DNA of 64,000 nucleotides from Nocardiopsis alba DSM 43377 (GCF_000341225.1 NZ_ANAC01000010.1:434001-498000); one strand, 5' to 3'; shown: positions 18,266 through 27,041, numbered from the stretch's first letter. Program-made: numbers and translations. Notes: generated from the sequence alone by a model not told the origin.

Positions 18266-18410
18266 CGTGTACACCTCCCCGGTGGGAGGAATGCGAGCGA
18301 TACCGACCGAAACTCGCAGGATCGTGAAGTGATGAAGGCCACCCGGACCGTGGGCGGCGCGTACGTCGTCCACGCCGCCGCCCCGGGCGGTGTCTCCCCC
18401 ACAGAACGAA

Positions 18411-18444
18411 GGCCGGGGCCTCCCCTTTCAGGGAGACCCCGGCC
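18411..18444 (-). terminator. Terminator of hflX
   Basis: GGCCGGGG and CCCCGGCC arms with inner CTCCC/GGGAG form a long stem with a short CTTTCA loop, 24 bases past the hflX stop. Confidence 0.85.
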
Positions 18445-18467
18445 TCGGTCCGTTCGTCCGGAGCGGA

Positions 18468-20009
18468 TCAGACGCGGGTGAGCGCGTACTCCTCCAGCCT
18501 GGCGGCCAGCGGAGCGGGGACGAAGGCGTGCAGCTCGGTGCCCTCTCCGGTGTGCTCCTCGCCGATGATCCGGCCCTCCTCGTGAGCCCTGGCGATGAGG
18601 TCGCCGCGCGAGTACGGCACGAGCGCGCGTACCTCTTGGGCGATCTCGGGCAGGGCCTCGGCCAGGGCCGTCACCAGTTCGGGGATCCCCTCTCCGGTGC
18701 GCGCCGAGACCTCGACCAGGTCGGGGTGGCGGGTGCGCAGGGTCTTGAGGGTGTCCGGGTCGGCGGCGTCGACCTTGTTGACCACGATGAGCTCGCGGAC
18801 GTCGCCGGCGTCGATGTCGGCGAACACCTCGCGGACCGCGCTGAGCTGCTGCTCGGGGTCGGGGTGGGACCCGTCGACCACGTGCAGGATCAGGTCTGCG
18901 TCGGAGACCTCCTCCAGGGTGGAGCGGAAGGCCTCCACCAGCTGGTGCGGCAGGTGACGGACGAACCCGACGGTGTCGCTCAGGGTGAACCCTCGACCGT
19001 CGGGGGTGCGTGCCTGTCGCACCGTCGGGTCCAGGGTGGCGAACAGGGCGTTCTCCACCAGGACCCCGGCTCCGGTGAGCCGGTTGAGCAGGCTCGACTT
19101 GCCGGCGTTGGTGTACCCGGCCAGGGCGACCGAGGGCACCTGACGGGTGCGTCGGACGTCGCGCTTGACGTCGCGGGCGGTGCGCATGTGGGAGAGCTGA
19201 CGGCGCAGCTTGGCGATCTTGTCGTTGATGCGCCTGCGGTCGGTCTCGATCTTGGTCTCACCGGGGCCGCGCAGACCCACACCGCCGTTGCCGCCGCCTC
19301 CGGCGCCACCGGCCTGCCGGGACAGGGTGTGGCCCCAGCCTCGGAGTCGGGGCAGCAGGTAGCTGAGCTGGGCGAGTTCGACCTGGGCCTTGCCCTCGCT
19401 GCTGCGCGCGTGCTGGGCGAAGATGTCCAGGATGAGCGCGGTGCGGTCGATGACCTTGACCTTGACCACGTCCTCCAGCTGGATCAGCTGGCCCGGTGTG
19501 AGCTCACCGTCGCAGATGACGGTGTCGGCGCCGGTGGCCGCGACGGCGTCGCGGAGTTCGGCGGCCTTGCCCTTACCGATGTAGGTGGCGGGGTCCGGCT
19601 TGGCGCGGCGCTGGGTGAGGCCTTCGAGGACGAGCGCGCCGGCGGTCTCGGCCAGGGCCGCGAGCTCGGTGAGCGAGTTGTCGGCGTCGGCCTGCGTGCC
19701 GCGGGTCCAGACTCCGATCAGGACCACACGCTCCAGACGCAGGGAGCGGTTCTCCACCTCGGTGACGTCGGTGAGTTCGGTGGACAGCCCTTGGACGCGG
19801 CGCAGGGCGTGGCGCTCGGCCAGCTCCATCTCGCCCCGGTCAGGGGTGCTCTCGGGGTGTTCACGGCGGTCGCCGTCGGTACCCGGGGCCTCGTGGAACG
19901 CGTGGTCGGTACGGTCTCCGTCCTCGACGGTGACCGCCTCACGGAACGCGTCCTCACCGGGCCCTTCGTGGGCCCGACGGTCGCTTCCGTGGATATCGGC
20001 AGTATTCAT
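18468..20009 (-). CDS. hflX: GTPase HflX
   Basis: A 513-residue ribosome-splitting GTPase. The N-terminal HflX domain (ERVVLIGVWTRG ... DPATYIGKGKAAEL) is followed by a glycine-rich linker (GGAGGGGNGGVGLRGPGETKIETDRRRI). The GTPase core then has GYTNAGKSSL (G1), DTVGFVRHLP (G3) and VVNKVD (G4). The start at 20009 has GGAGGG directly before it; the ~75-residue acidic, Asp/His-rich N-terminal extension is longer than in the E. coli protein. HflX rescues stalled ribosomes under stress. In relatives it normally follows dapF; here a roughly 10-kb island lies between them. Confidence 0.95.
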   Translation of the reverse strand: MNTADIHGSDRRAHEGPGEDAFREAVTVEDGDRTDHAFHEAPGTDGDRREHPESTPDRGEMELAERHALRRVQGLSTELTDVTEVENRSLRLERVVLIGVWTRGTQADADNSLTELAALAETAGALVLEGLTQRRAKPDPATYIGKGKAAELRDAVAATGADTVICDGELTPGQLIQLEDVVKVKVIDRTALILDIFAQHARSSEGKAQVELAQLSYLLPRLRGWGHTLSRQAGGAGGGGNGGVGLRGPGETKIETDRRRINDKIAKLRRQLSHMRTARDVKRDVRRTRQVPSVALAGYTNAGKSSLLNRLTGAGVLVENALFATLDPTVRQARTPDGRGFTLSDTVGFVRHLPHQLVEAFRSTLEEVSDADLILHVVDGSHPDPEQQLSAVREVFADIDAGDVRELIVVNKVDAADPDTLKTLRTRHPDLVEVSARTGEGIPELVTALAEALPEIAQEVRALVPYSRGDLIARAHEEGRIIGEEHTGEGTELHAFVPAPLAARLEEYALTRV

Positions 20010-20331
20010 ATCCCTCCAGGTGGGTCAACGCGGCCATCGTCGGGTTTCTTCCCGTTCGCCCATGGGCGGGGTGGTGGGCGCGCGGGCCCGTGCCGTCCCC
20101 TTTGCGGGTGGGGCGCGTGTCCGCGGAGGCGCCCATGACTCGATGGTGGCACCTTGTTCGGGTGAAGGCACGTGAATTATCGCAGGTGGTGTGACACAAG
20201 CCACCACCCTCTACAACCGGGATGGCCTACCGAAGTCCGAGCGAAGCCAAAGAAGTCCGATATTTCATGCAGAAGTTTGACGAATCTTCCCACATCGAAA
20301 ACATCGCACGTCATGGGTACCGCGAGTGACA
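20010..20331. other. Intergenic stretch between hflX and malate synthase
   Basis: This spacer is clearly less GC-rich in its right half than the flanking genes. I see no convincing ORF, tRNA or terminator. It must hold the hflX promoter on the minus strand, but I could not place a confident -35/-10 pair for it. Confidence 0.4.
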
Positions 20332-20400
20332 TTGACCGCTTGACGTCAAGATAGTAGTTTCACTTCCACATACCAGAAGCTTGTTTCGTATTGCGGAAGG
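20332..20400 (+). promoter_or_regulatory. Malate synthase promoter with two candidate operators
   Basis: TTGACC (20332-20337), a 17-bp spacer and TAGTTT (20355-20360) fit a vegetative promoter. The spacer holds a perfect 10-bp palindrome TTGACGTCAA (20340-20349). A second near-palindrome, TTTCGTATTGCGGAA (20384-20398), overlaps the ribosome-binding site GGAAGG. The latter resembles IclR-family operators, a common regulator type for glyoxylate genes. Regulator identity is inferred. Confidence 0.5.
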
Positions 20401-20406
20401 TTTTCC

Positions 20407-22011
20407 ATGGGTGCCACGCACGGGGTCGAGATCACGGGCCCCCTCAACGACCGGTTCGACGAGATCCTCACCGACGACGCCCTCGCGTTCATCGCCGAAC
20501 TGCACCGCGCTTTCGAGTCCCGCCGCCAGGAGCTGCTGGCCGCGCGTAAGACCCGCGAGGCTCAGATCGCGGCCGGGGAGGACCTCGACTTCCTCCCCGA
20601 GACCAAGCACATTCGCGAGGACGACGGCTGGAAGGTCGCTCCGCCCGCCCCGGGCATCACGGACCGCCGTGTGGAGATCACCGGCCCGACCGACCGCAAG
20701 ATGACCATCAACGCGCTCAACTCCGGCGCGAAGGTGTGGCTGGCCGACTTCGAGGACGCCAACACCCCGCTGTGGGAGAACATGATCCAGGGGCAGCTCA
20801 ACCTGCGCGACGCCCTGGACCGCGCCATCGACTTCACCTCCCCCCAGGGCAAGACCTACGCCCTCAAGGAGGACTCCGAGCTCGCCACGATCGTCGTGCG
20901 CCCGCGCGGCTGGCACCTGGACGAGAAGCACATCCTCGTCGACGGTCGGCGGACCAGCGGCGGCATCGTCGACTTCGCGCTGTACTTCTTCCACAGCGCC
21001 AAGCGTCAGATCGCCAAGGGCAAGGGCCCGTACTTCTACCTGCCGAAGATGCAGAGCCACCTCGAGGCCCGTCTCTGGAACGACATCTTCGTCCTGGCCC
21101 AGGAGCGTCTGGAGATCCCCCGCGGCACCATCCGCGCCACCTGCCTGATCGAGACCATCCCGGCCGCGTTCGAGATGGAGGAGATCCTCTACGAGCTGCG
21201 CGAGCACTCCGCCGGCCTCAACGCCGGTCGCTGGGACTACCTCTTCAGCATCATCAAGACGCACCGCACCCGCGGCCGCAAGTTCCTGCTGCCCGAGCGC
21301 AACGCCGTCACCATGACCGCCCCGATGATGCGCGCCTACACCGAGCTGCTGGTCAAGACCTGCCACAAGCGCGGCGCCCACGCCATCGGCGGTATGGCCG
21401 CCTTCATCCCCTCCCGCCGGGACGAGGAGGTCAACCGGAACGCCTTCGCCAAGGTCCGTGACGACAAGTCCCGCGAGTCCGGCGACGGCTTCGACGGCTC
21501 CTGGGTCGCGCACCCCGACCTGGTCCCGATCGCCCGTGAGATCTTCGACGGCGTCCTGGGCGACAGGCCCAACCAGATCGACAAGCAGCGCCCCGAGGTC
21601 GAGGTGACCGCCGCCGACCTGCTCGCCGTCGACAAGACCCCCGGCGGGATCACCCTCGCCGGCCTGCGCGGCAACATCAACGTCGCCCTGCAGTACCTGG
21701 CCGTGTGGATGGGCGGCAACGGCGCGGTGGCCATCCACAACCTCATGGAGGACGCCGCCACCGCCGAGATCTCCCGCTCCCAGATCTGGCAGTGGCTGCA
21801 CAACGACGTCACCCTCGACGACGGCCCCAAGGTCACCGTCGAGCTGGTCAAGCAGACCATCGAGGAGGAGCTGGCCGCCATCAAGGCCTCGCTGGGCGAC
21901 GCCTACGACGAGGACCTGTACAAGCAGGCCAAGGAGCTGTTCACCGAGGTCGCCCTGGACGACGACTACGTCGACTTCCTGACGCTGCCGGCCTACGAGC
22001 GCATGCCGTAG
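20407..22011 (+). CDS. aceB: Malate synthase A
   Basis: A 534-residue enzyme condensing glyoxylate and acetyl-CoA to malate (EC 2.3.3.9). The N-terminal [21 protein letters not shown] and the central [44 protein letters not shown] are characteristic of the type A enzyme. The family signature appears as [15 protein letters not shown], with Ala where many members have Cys. ATG 20407 has GGAAGG six bases upstream. There is no isocitrate lyase in the window; instead glcDEF follows on the same strand, so glyoxylate may come from glycolate. It has its own promoter and terminators. Confidence 0.96.
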   Translation: MGATHGVEITGPLNDRFDEILTDDALAFIAELHRAFESRRQELLAARKTREAQIAAGEDLDFLPETKHIREDDGWKVAPPAPGITDRRVEITGPTDRKMTINALNSGAKVWLADFEDANTPLWENMIQGQLNLRDALDRAIDFTSPQGKTYALKEDSELATIVVRPRGWHLDEKHILVDGRRTSGGIVDFALYFFHSAKRQIAKGKGPYFYLPKMQSHLEARLWNDIFVLAQERLEIPRGTIRATCLIETIPAAFEMEEILYELREHSAGLNAGRWDYLFSIIKTHRTRGRKFLLPERNAVTMTAPMMRAYTELLVKTCHKRGAHAIGGMAAFIPSRRDEEVNRNAFAKVRDDKSRESGDGFDGSWVAHPDLVPIAREIFDGVLGDRPNQIDKQRPEVEVTAADLLAVDKTPGGITLAGLRGNINVALQYLAVWMGGNGAVAIHNLMEDAATAEISRSQIWQWLHNDVTLDDGPKVTVELVKQTIEEELAAIKASLGDAYDEDLYKQAKELFTEVALDDDYVDFLTLPAYERMP

Positions 22012-22016
22012 GTCCT

Positions 22017-22070
22017 CTCACGGGGAGACGGAGGCCTTCATCGCCCGAGGCCCTCGGCCCTCCCCGTGAG
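22017..22070 (+). terminator. Long hairpin after malate synthase
   Basis: CTCACGGGGAG (22017-22027) pairs with CTCCCCGTGAG (22060-22070); the intervening bases can form a smaller GAGGCC/GGCCCTC stem. Confidence 0.6.
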
Positions 22071-22087
22071 CGGTTGACCGCTCCCAC

Positions 22088-22114
22088 AGCGCCCCTCGCT
22101 CCGGCGGGGGGCGC
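22088..22114 (+). terminator. Second terminator after malate synthase
   Basis: AGCGCCCC (22088-22095) pairs with GGGGGCGCT (22106-22114) and is followed by TTTCGCGTCTT, a partly T-rich tail. Confidence 0.7.
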
Positions 22115-22152
22115 TTTCGCGTCTTCCGCGACACGGAAGGACGCTCCGACCC

Positions 22153-22229
22153 TTGAAAACGACGACTCCACGGTCGTACGGTCCCCTTGCGAGGTCGCAG
22201 TCGAAGGACACCCCCTGTCCGTCCTTCGA
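22153..22229 (+). promoter_or_regulatory. Candidate glcD promoter and inverted repeat
   Basis: TTGAAA (22153-22158), an 18-bp spacer and TACGGT (22177-22182) are a plausible promoter. Downstream, TCGAAGGAC (22201-22209) and GTCCTTCGA (22221-22229) form a perfect 9-bp inverted repeat just before the ribosome-binding site of glcD. It could be an operator for a glycolate-responsive regulator or an mRNA hairpin. Confidence 0.45.
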
Positions 22230-22248
22230 TCGAACCCGGGAGGCGCCC

Positions 22249-23736
22249 ATGGCCACGACCGCACCCACGACGAGTTCGACGGCCTTGGCCGACCTCGTCC
22301 CCCGGCTGCGGGAGATCTGCGGTGAGGACGGCGTCCTCACCGACCTCTCCCGGCGCCGGGTCTACGAGAGCGACGGACTCACCTACCACCGCGCCACACC
22401 GGGGGTGGTGGTCCTGCCGACCACGACCGGCCAGGTCGCCGCGGTCGTCTCCCTGTGCGCCGAGCACGGCGTCCCCTACGTCCCCCGCGGCGCGGGCACC
22501 GGCCTGTCGGCGGGAGCGCTCCCCCATGCCGAGGGCGTCCTCCTCGTCACCTCCCGCATGCGTCGGATCGTGGAGATCGACCTGGAGAACGAGTGCGCCG
22601 TGGTCGAGCCCGGAGTGGTCAACCTCGACATCACCCGCGCGGTGGCCCCGCACGGCTACTACTACGCGCCCGACCCCTCCAGTCAGCAGGTCTGTTCGGT
22701 GGGGGGCAACGTCGCGGAGAACTCCGGCGGGGCGCACTGCCTCAAGTACGGGTTCACCGCCGGCCACGTGCGCGGGCTGGAGATCGTCACCCCTTCGGGC
22801 GAGGTCGTGGAGTTGGGCGGCAAGGCGACCGGGGCGCACGGTTACGACCTGATCGGCGCGTTCATCGGTTCCGAGGGGACCCTGGGCGTGGCCACCCGGA
22901 TCACGGTCTCCCTGACCCGTTCACCCGAGCGCACCGTGACCCTGCTGTCGGCCTTCACCTCGATGGACGCCGGCGGGGAGGCGGTGGGCGCGATCATCGC
23001 GGCCGGGGTCCTGCCCTCGGCGATCGAGATGATGGACGCTCTGGCCATCGAGGCGGCCGAGGCCGCGGTGGCCTGCGACTACCCGGCCGGCGCCGCCGCG
23101 GTGCTGGTGGTGGAGCTGGACGGCCCGGCCTCGGAGGTCGACACCCAGGTCGAACGGGTCGTCGCCCTGTGCGCGCGGAGCGGCGCCTTCGAGACGAGGA
23201 CGGCGGACGGCCCCGAGGAGCGCGCCCTCATCTGGAAGGGACGTAAGTCCGCCTTCGCCGCCGTGGGGCGGATCAGCCCGGCCTACATCGTGCAGGACGG
23301 GGTGGTACCGCGCACCGCGTTGGGCGAGGTCCTGGGCCGGATCGCCGCGCTGTCCGCCGAGAGCGGCATCCGGGTGGCCAACGTCTTCCACGCCGGGGAC
23401 GGGAACCTGCATCCGCTCGTCCTGTTCGACGACTCCGAACCGGGAGCCGGGGAACGGGCCGAGGAGGTGTCCGGGGCCATCCTCGACCTGTGCGTCGAGC
23501 ACGGAGGGTCCATCACCGGCGAGCACGGTGTCGGCGTGGACAAGGCCTGCAAGATGCCGCGCATGTTCGGCGAGGCCGATCTGGAGACCTTCGAGCTGTT
23601 CCGGCGGGCGCTGAACCCGGCGGGGATCGCCAACCCGGGCAAGCTGCTGCCCACTCCGCGCCTGTGCGGGGAACGGCCGGGGGTGCGCACCGGCGTGCAT
23701 CCGTTGGTGGAGTCGGGGGAGGCGGAACAGTTCTGA
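22249..23736 (+). CDS. glcD: Glycolate oxidase FAD subunit GlcD
   Basis: A 495-residue FAD-linked oxidase. The FAD-binding type 4 motifs are clear: VPRGAGTGLSAGALPH (~90) and DPSSQQVCSVGGNVAENSGG (~143-162). The C-terminal domain has NVFHAGDGNLHPLVLFD and GSITGEHGVGVDK. ATG 22249 is preceded by GGGAGG. With GlcE and GlcF it forms the membrane-associated complex oxidising glycolate to glyoxylate. An FAD-linked D-lactate dehydrogenase is the main alternative, but the E and F partners favour glycolate oxidase. Confidence 0.92.
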   Translation: MATTAPTTSSTALADLVPRLREICGEDGVLTDLSRRRVYESDGLTYHRATPGVVVLPTTTGQVAAVVSLCAEHGVPYVPRGAGTGLSAGALPHAEGVLLVTSRMRRIVEIDLENECAVVEPGVVNLDITRAVAPHGYYYAPDPSSQQVCSVGGNVAENSGGAHCLKYGFTAGHVRGLEIVTPSGEVVELGGKATGAHGYDLIGAFIGSEGTLGVATRITVSLTRSPERTVTLLSAFTSMDAGGEAVGAIIAAGVLPSAIEMMDALAIEAAEAAVACDYPAGAAAVLVVELDGPASEVDTQVERVVALCARSGAFETRTADGPEERALIWKGRKSAFAAVGRISPAYIVQDGVVPRTALGEVLGRIAALSAESGIRVANVFHAGDGNLHPLVLFDDSEPGAGERAEEVSGAILDLCVEHGGSITGEHGVGVDKACKMPRMFGEADLETFELFRRALNPAGIANPGKLLPTPRLCGERPGVRTGVHPLVESGEAEQF

Positions 23737-23774
23737 GCGATCGATCCGGGGTGGAAGAGGCGGGAAGGACGAGC

Positions 23775-24992
23775 GTGGACGATCCGGACGTGAAGGACGT
23801 CGCCCTGAGAGAGGGCACCGACGAGGACGCCATGTGCGGGGTCGTTCCCGCGAGGGTGGCCCGCCCCGAGAACGTCGGAGCCCTGGCCGACCTGCTGGCG
23901 GCCGCGCGGGAGTCGGGGCTCACCGTCGCCGCGCGGGGCGGCGGCACGGCGATGGACTGGGGGACGGCGCCCCGTTCCCTGGACCTTCTGGTGGACACCT
24001 CGGGGCTGTCCTGGATCGACCACAACGCCGGCGACCTGGTGGTGGAGGTCGGCGCGGGAACGCCGGTCGCCGATCTGGAGCGTGTCCTGGCCGAGGCCGG
24101 TCAGCGGCTCTCCTACGATCCGGTGCGTTCGGGAGGCACCGTGGGAGGCGCCCTGGCCACCGGACTGAGCGGTCCCGGGCGGCTGCTCGCCGGGGCGTTG
24201 CGCGACCTGGTGATCGGGATGACCGTGGTGCGCGCCGACGGGGTGGTCGCCCGGAGCGGCGGCCGGGTGGTCAAGAACGTGGCCGGATACGACCTGGCCA
24301 AACTGCACACCGGTGGCTACGGGACCCTGGGGATCATCGTCTCGGCGACCTTCCGGCTGCATCCGAGGCCACCGGCGGTCCGTCTGGTGAGCGCCCCGGC
24401 CCCCTCCCCCGAGGCGGTGGAGCGGGCGGCGGCCGCCCTGCGCGCGAGCACGGTGGTGCCCTCGGCCGTGGAGTCGATACACCCTCTGGCGGGACCACCA
24501 CGTCTGTACGTGCTTCTGGAGGGCACCGAGGAGGGGACGACGGAACGCGCGGACGTGACCGCGCGGGCCCTGGGCGGCACCGGGGTGGAGGTGGCCGAGG
24601 CGACGCCTCCCGGTTGGGGACTCGTACCGGACGAGGGCTGTCTGATCCGTGTCCTGGCACCTCCCGCGGAGCTGCCCGGGCTCGTCCACGATCTGGTGGC
24701 GGCGGCCGATCGCCTCGGGGGCCGGGTCGGGGCGACCGCTTCGCTCCCCGCCGGGACCCTGTACCTGTACACCGCTCCGGGGGCCTCCGCCGAGGCGGTC
24801 TCCTCGCTCTTGGAGAGGGCCCGCTCCGGCTCCGGGAGGTCCGCGACCCTCCTGCGCGCCGAACCCCACGTACGCGACGCCGACGTCGATGTCTGGGGCG
24901 AGGTTCCGGGACTGGCCCTCATGCGCGCGATCAAGGACTCCCTGGACCCCGACCACCGTCTGTCCCCCGGCCGTTTCGCGGGCGGGATCTGA
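23775..24992 (+). CDS. glcE: Glycolate oxidase subunit GlcE (FAD-binding)
   Basis: A 405-residue FAD-binding oxidase subunit shorter than GlcD. It has the type 4 FAD motif VAARGGGTAMDWG, VVVEVGAGTPVADLERVL, SGGTVGGALATGLSGPGRL and NVAGYDLAKLHTGGYGTLGII. The GTG at 23775 has GGGAAGGA five bases upstream; a GTG at 23751 is a less supported alternative. It ends four bases before the glcF ATG, so the two are tightly coupled. Its role is as the second flavoprotein-like subunit of glycolate oxidase. Confidence 0.9.
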   Translation: MDDPDVKDVALREGTDEDAMCGVVPARVARPENVGALADLLAAARESGLTVAARGGGTAMDWGTAPRSLDLLVDTSGLSWIDHNAGDLVVEVGAGTPVADLERVLAEAGQRLSYDPVRSGGTVGGALATGLSGPGRLLAGALRDLVIGMTVVRADGVVARSGGRVVKNVAGYDLAKLHTGGYGTLGIIVSATFRLHPRPPAVRLVSAPAPSPEAVERAAAALRASTVVPSAVESIHPLAGPPRLYVLLEGTEEGTTERADVTARALGGTGVEVAEATPPGWGLVPDEGCLIRVLAPPAELPGLVHDLVAAADRLGGRVGATASLPAGTLYLYTAPGASAEAVSSLLERARSGSGRSATLLRAEPHVRDADVDVWGEVPGLALMRAIKDSLDPDHRLSPGRFAGGI

Positions 24993-24995
24993 GCC

Positions 24996-26366
24996 ATGGA
25001 CCACACGCCCCGTACCCCCTCGGAGGACTCCGTGACCGATCGACCGGACGAGAGCACGATCGCCCCCGGCCCCGAACGGTCCTTCGGCGACCTGCTCGGG
25101 GACTGTGTCCACTGCGGTTTCTGTCTGCCGACCTGCCCCACCGACGTCCTGTGGGGGCAGGAGATGGACTCGCCCCGCGGTCGTATCCACCTCATGGGAC
25201 AGATGCACGAGGACGACGTGCTCACCGAGACCGCGGTCGGGCACTTCGACAACTGTCTGGGTTGTCTGGCGTGTGTGTCCGCCTGTCCCTCGGGGGTGGC
25301 GTACGACGCCCTGATCGAGCACACACGTCATCGGGTGGAGACCGAGTACGAGCGGCCTCGCGGGGAGCGCCTCCTGCGCGAGGCGGTGTTCTCCCTCTTC
25401 CCGCATCGGGGGCGCCTACGGGCGCTGCGCGGACCGTTGCGCGCCTACCAGGCCACCGGGGTCTCCTCCCTGGTGCGCCGTTCGGGCCTGTTGGACCGTC
25501 TCTCGCCCGGTCTGGCCGCCATGGAGCGGGTCGCTCCGAGGCTGTCCTCTCCCCCGCCGCCGCTGCCCGAGCTCGTGCCCGCCGTGGGCGAGCGCCGTGC
25601 GCGTGTGGGCATGCTGGTGGGTTGTGTCCAGGGAGCGTTCTTCCCCGAGGTCAACACCGCGACCGCCCGGGTCCTGGCTCTGGAGGGGTGCGAGGTGGTG
25701 ATCCCGCGCTCTCAAGGCTGCTGTGGCTCCCTCTCCTCGCACTCCGGCCGTCTGGAGGAGGCGGTGGACTTCGCCAAGGGGCTCATCGAGGTGTTCGAGG
25801 CGCGCCAGGTGGAGCGGATCGTGGTCAACTCCGCCGGTTGCGGCTCCGGCATGAAGCACTTCGACCGGACCATGGCGGAGGCCGGTGAGAGCCGGGCCTG
25901 GGTGGATCGTGCCCGCGCGGTGTCGGAGAGGGTGGTGGATCTGGCCGAGTTCCTCGTGGATCTGGGCCCCCGCGCGGAGCGTCACCCCCTTCCGGTCCAT
26001 GTGGCCTACCACGACGCCTGCCATCTCTCCCATGGCCAGGGCGTCACCGCCCAGCCCCGTGAGCTGCTTCGCGGGATCCCGGGGCTGACCGTGTCCGACC
26101 TGCCGAACCGGGAGGTCTGTTGTGGTTCGGCAGGTGTGTACAACCTGCTCCGTCCGGAGGCGGCGAACGCCTTGGGCGACCGGAAGGGCGAGGACGTGGC
26201 CTCGACCGGGGCGCGGGTCCTGGTGTCGGGGAACCCCGGCTGCTCCTTGCAGATCGCGGCGGCGATGGAGCGCGCCGGAAGGCCGGTGGTGGTGACCCAT
26301 ACCGCCCGTGTCCTGGACGCCTCCCTGCGCGGTCTGGGCGTGGAAGGGCTGCTCGGTTCCGGGTGA
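24996..26366 (+). CDS. glcF: Glycolate oxidase iron-sulfur subunit GlcF
   Basis: A 456-residue iron-sulfur protein. Two 4Fe-4S motifs are visible: CVHCGFCLPTCP (Cys37, 40, 43, 47) and CLGCLACVSACP (~88-98). Two CCG domains follow (SQGCCGSLSSHSG and EVCCGSAGVYN), the signature of heterodisulfide-reductase-like electron carriers. It passes electrons from the flavin subunits to the quinone pool. It is the last gene of glcDEF; an AT-richer spacer with a hairpin follows. Confidence 0.93.
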   Translation: MDHTPRTPSEDSVTDRPDESTIAPGPERSFGDLLGDCVHCGFCLPTCPTDVLWGQEMDSPRGRIHLMGQMHEDDVLTETAVGHFDNCLGCLACVSACPSGVAYDALIEHTRHRVETEYERPRGERLLREAVFSLFPHRGRLRALRGPLRAYQATGVSSLVRRSGLLDRLSPGLAAMERVAPRLSSPPPPLPELVPAVGERRARVGMLVGCVQGAFFPEVNTATARVLALEGCEVVIPRSQGCCGSLSSHSGRLEEAVDFAKGLIEVFEARQVERIVVNSAGCGSGMKHFDRTMAEAGESRAWVDRARAVSERVVDLAEFLVDLGPRAERHPLPVHVAYHDACHLSHGQGVTAQPRELLRGIPGLTVSDLPNREVCCGSAGVYNLLRPEAANALGDRKGEDVASTGARVLVSGNPGCSLQIAAAMERAGRPVVVTHTARVLDASLRGLGVEGLLGSG

Positions 26367-26397
26367 TACCCGTGTGACGGAATACCCTTAACGAGAT

Positions 26398-26586
26398 TCA
26401 ACGAGAAACATCAATGTCGGGAGAAGAATCCCGACATGGGCGTACCGATAGCTTGGTACATATGTATCTCGTAGCCACATTCGGCCTTATGCATTTGCAG
26501 ACATCTTGAGCTGCACGAACGACACACCGGGTCACCTCATGCATACGCGAGGAAAACTCGAACAAATCCATAAATGATCTCACCAT
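26398..26586 (-). CDS. Candidate small ORF in the AT-richer spacer
   Basis: Sixty-two codons starting MVRSFMDLFEFSSRMHEVTR, with a strong purine-rich ribosome-binding site (GGAG six bases before the ATG, inside GGAGAGGGGG). Only about half its third positions are G or C, unlike all neighbours, so it is either recent foreign DNA or not a gene. Four cysteines are present (CVV, VCKC, ICT, PCR). It points away from the bacteriocin genes. No family recognised; it could be a remnant of a regulator or immunity gene. Confidence 0.3.
   Translation of the reverse strand: MVRSFMDLFEFSSRMHEVTRCVVRAAQDVCKCIRPNVATRYICTKLSVRPCRDSSPDIDVSR
26414..26437 (+). terminator. Hairpin, possible end of glcDEF
   Basis: ATGTCGGGA (26414-26422) and TCCCGACAT (26429-26437) form a perfect 9-bp stem with a 6-base loop, 48 bases after the glcF stop. 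There is no T-run, so the terminator assignment is tentative. Confidence 0.5.
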
Positions 26587-26646
26587 CCCCCTCTCCACCT
26601 GCGGATATTCATTCGACTCGACCGCGTACACCCCGATCCGACTCGA

Positions 26647-26674
26647 TTGACTCCAGAGAAAAGGGAGGCATAAT
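26647..26674 (+). promoter_or_regulatory. Candidate promoter of the bacteriocin operon
   Basis: TTGACT (26647-26652), a 16-bp spacer and CATAAT (26669-26674) are close to vegetative consensus. They predict a leader of about 45 nt ending in the ribosome-binding site AAGGA before the ATG at 26726. Confidence 0.6.
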
Positions 26675-26725
26675 TATTTTCAGGGCGACCGAAGGACCGT
26701 CCTGAATCCCCCACAGAAGGAAACC

Positions 26726-27022
26726 ATGAGCAGAACGAAGAGAGCGATCGTCACCTTACTGGTCGCGGCGGGCATCGGCGTGGGAAGCGCGGGTGTCGCC
26801 TCGGCGGCCGTCGAATACGTGGGAGGTGGCGTCTGGGATCACGGCATCGTCTCCGACCGTGTCTACTCGAACTACCTCCACGACAGCAGGTGCCACGGTT
26901 CCACCGCCGTGGGAATTCGCACCGTCCGGTCCGCGAACACCGGAGCCGGCCTGTGGTCACGGGCGAGCGTCCAAAAGGCGAACACCAACAACCAGACGTA
27001 CTGGCGTAATACCTGTGGCTGA
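26726..27022 (+). CDS. Lactococcin 972 family bacteriocin precursor 1
   Basis: A 98-residue secreted peptide precursor. A Sec signal peptide (MSRTKRAIVTLLVAAGIGVGS...) probably ends at ASA after residue 27, leaving about 71 residues. The mature part has the family pattern VWDHG, YSNY and a His/Gly motif (CHGSTAVG). It carries exactly two cysteines, one in CHG and one next to the last residue, so a disulfide is likely. Lactococcin 972 blocks septum formation by binding lipid II; that this relative does so is inferred. It is followed 19 bases later by a paralogue. Confidence 0.85.
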   Translation: MSRTKRAIVTLLVAAGIGVGSAGVASAAVEYVGGGVWDHGIVSDRVYSNYLHDSRCHGSTAVGIRTVRSANTGAGLWSRASVQKANTNNQTYWRNTCG

Positions 27023-27041
27023 CCGAACAGGAGAATCCCCC

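Larger units (their letters stand above)
26367..26646. other. AT-richer spacer between glcF and the bacteriocin locus
   Basis: This stretch is visibly poorer in G+C than the surrounding genes, with runs such as AACGAGAAACATCAAT, ACATATGTAT and AACAAATCCATAAATGATC. It carries one perfect hairpin (26414-26437), a short palindromic ACATATGT and a small minus-strand ORF. The composition suggests acquired DNA at the junction of the glc operon and the bacteriocin cluster. Confidence 0.5.
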
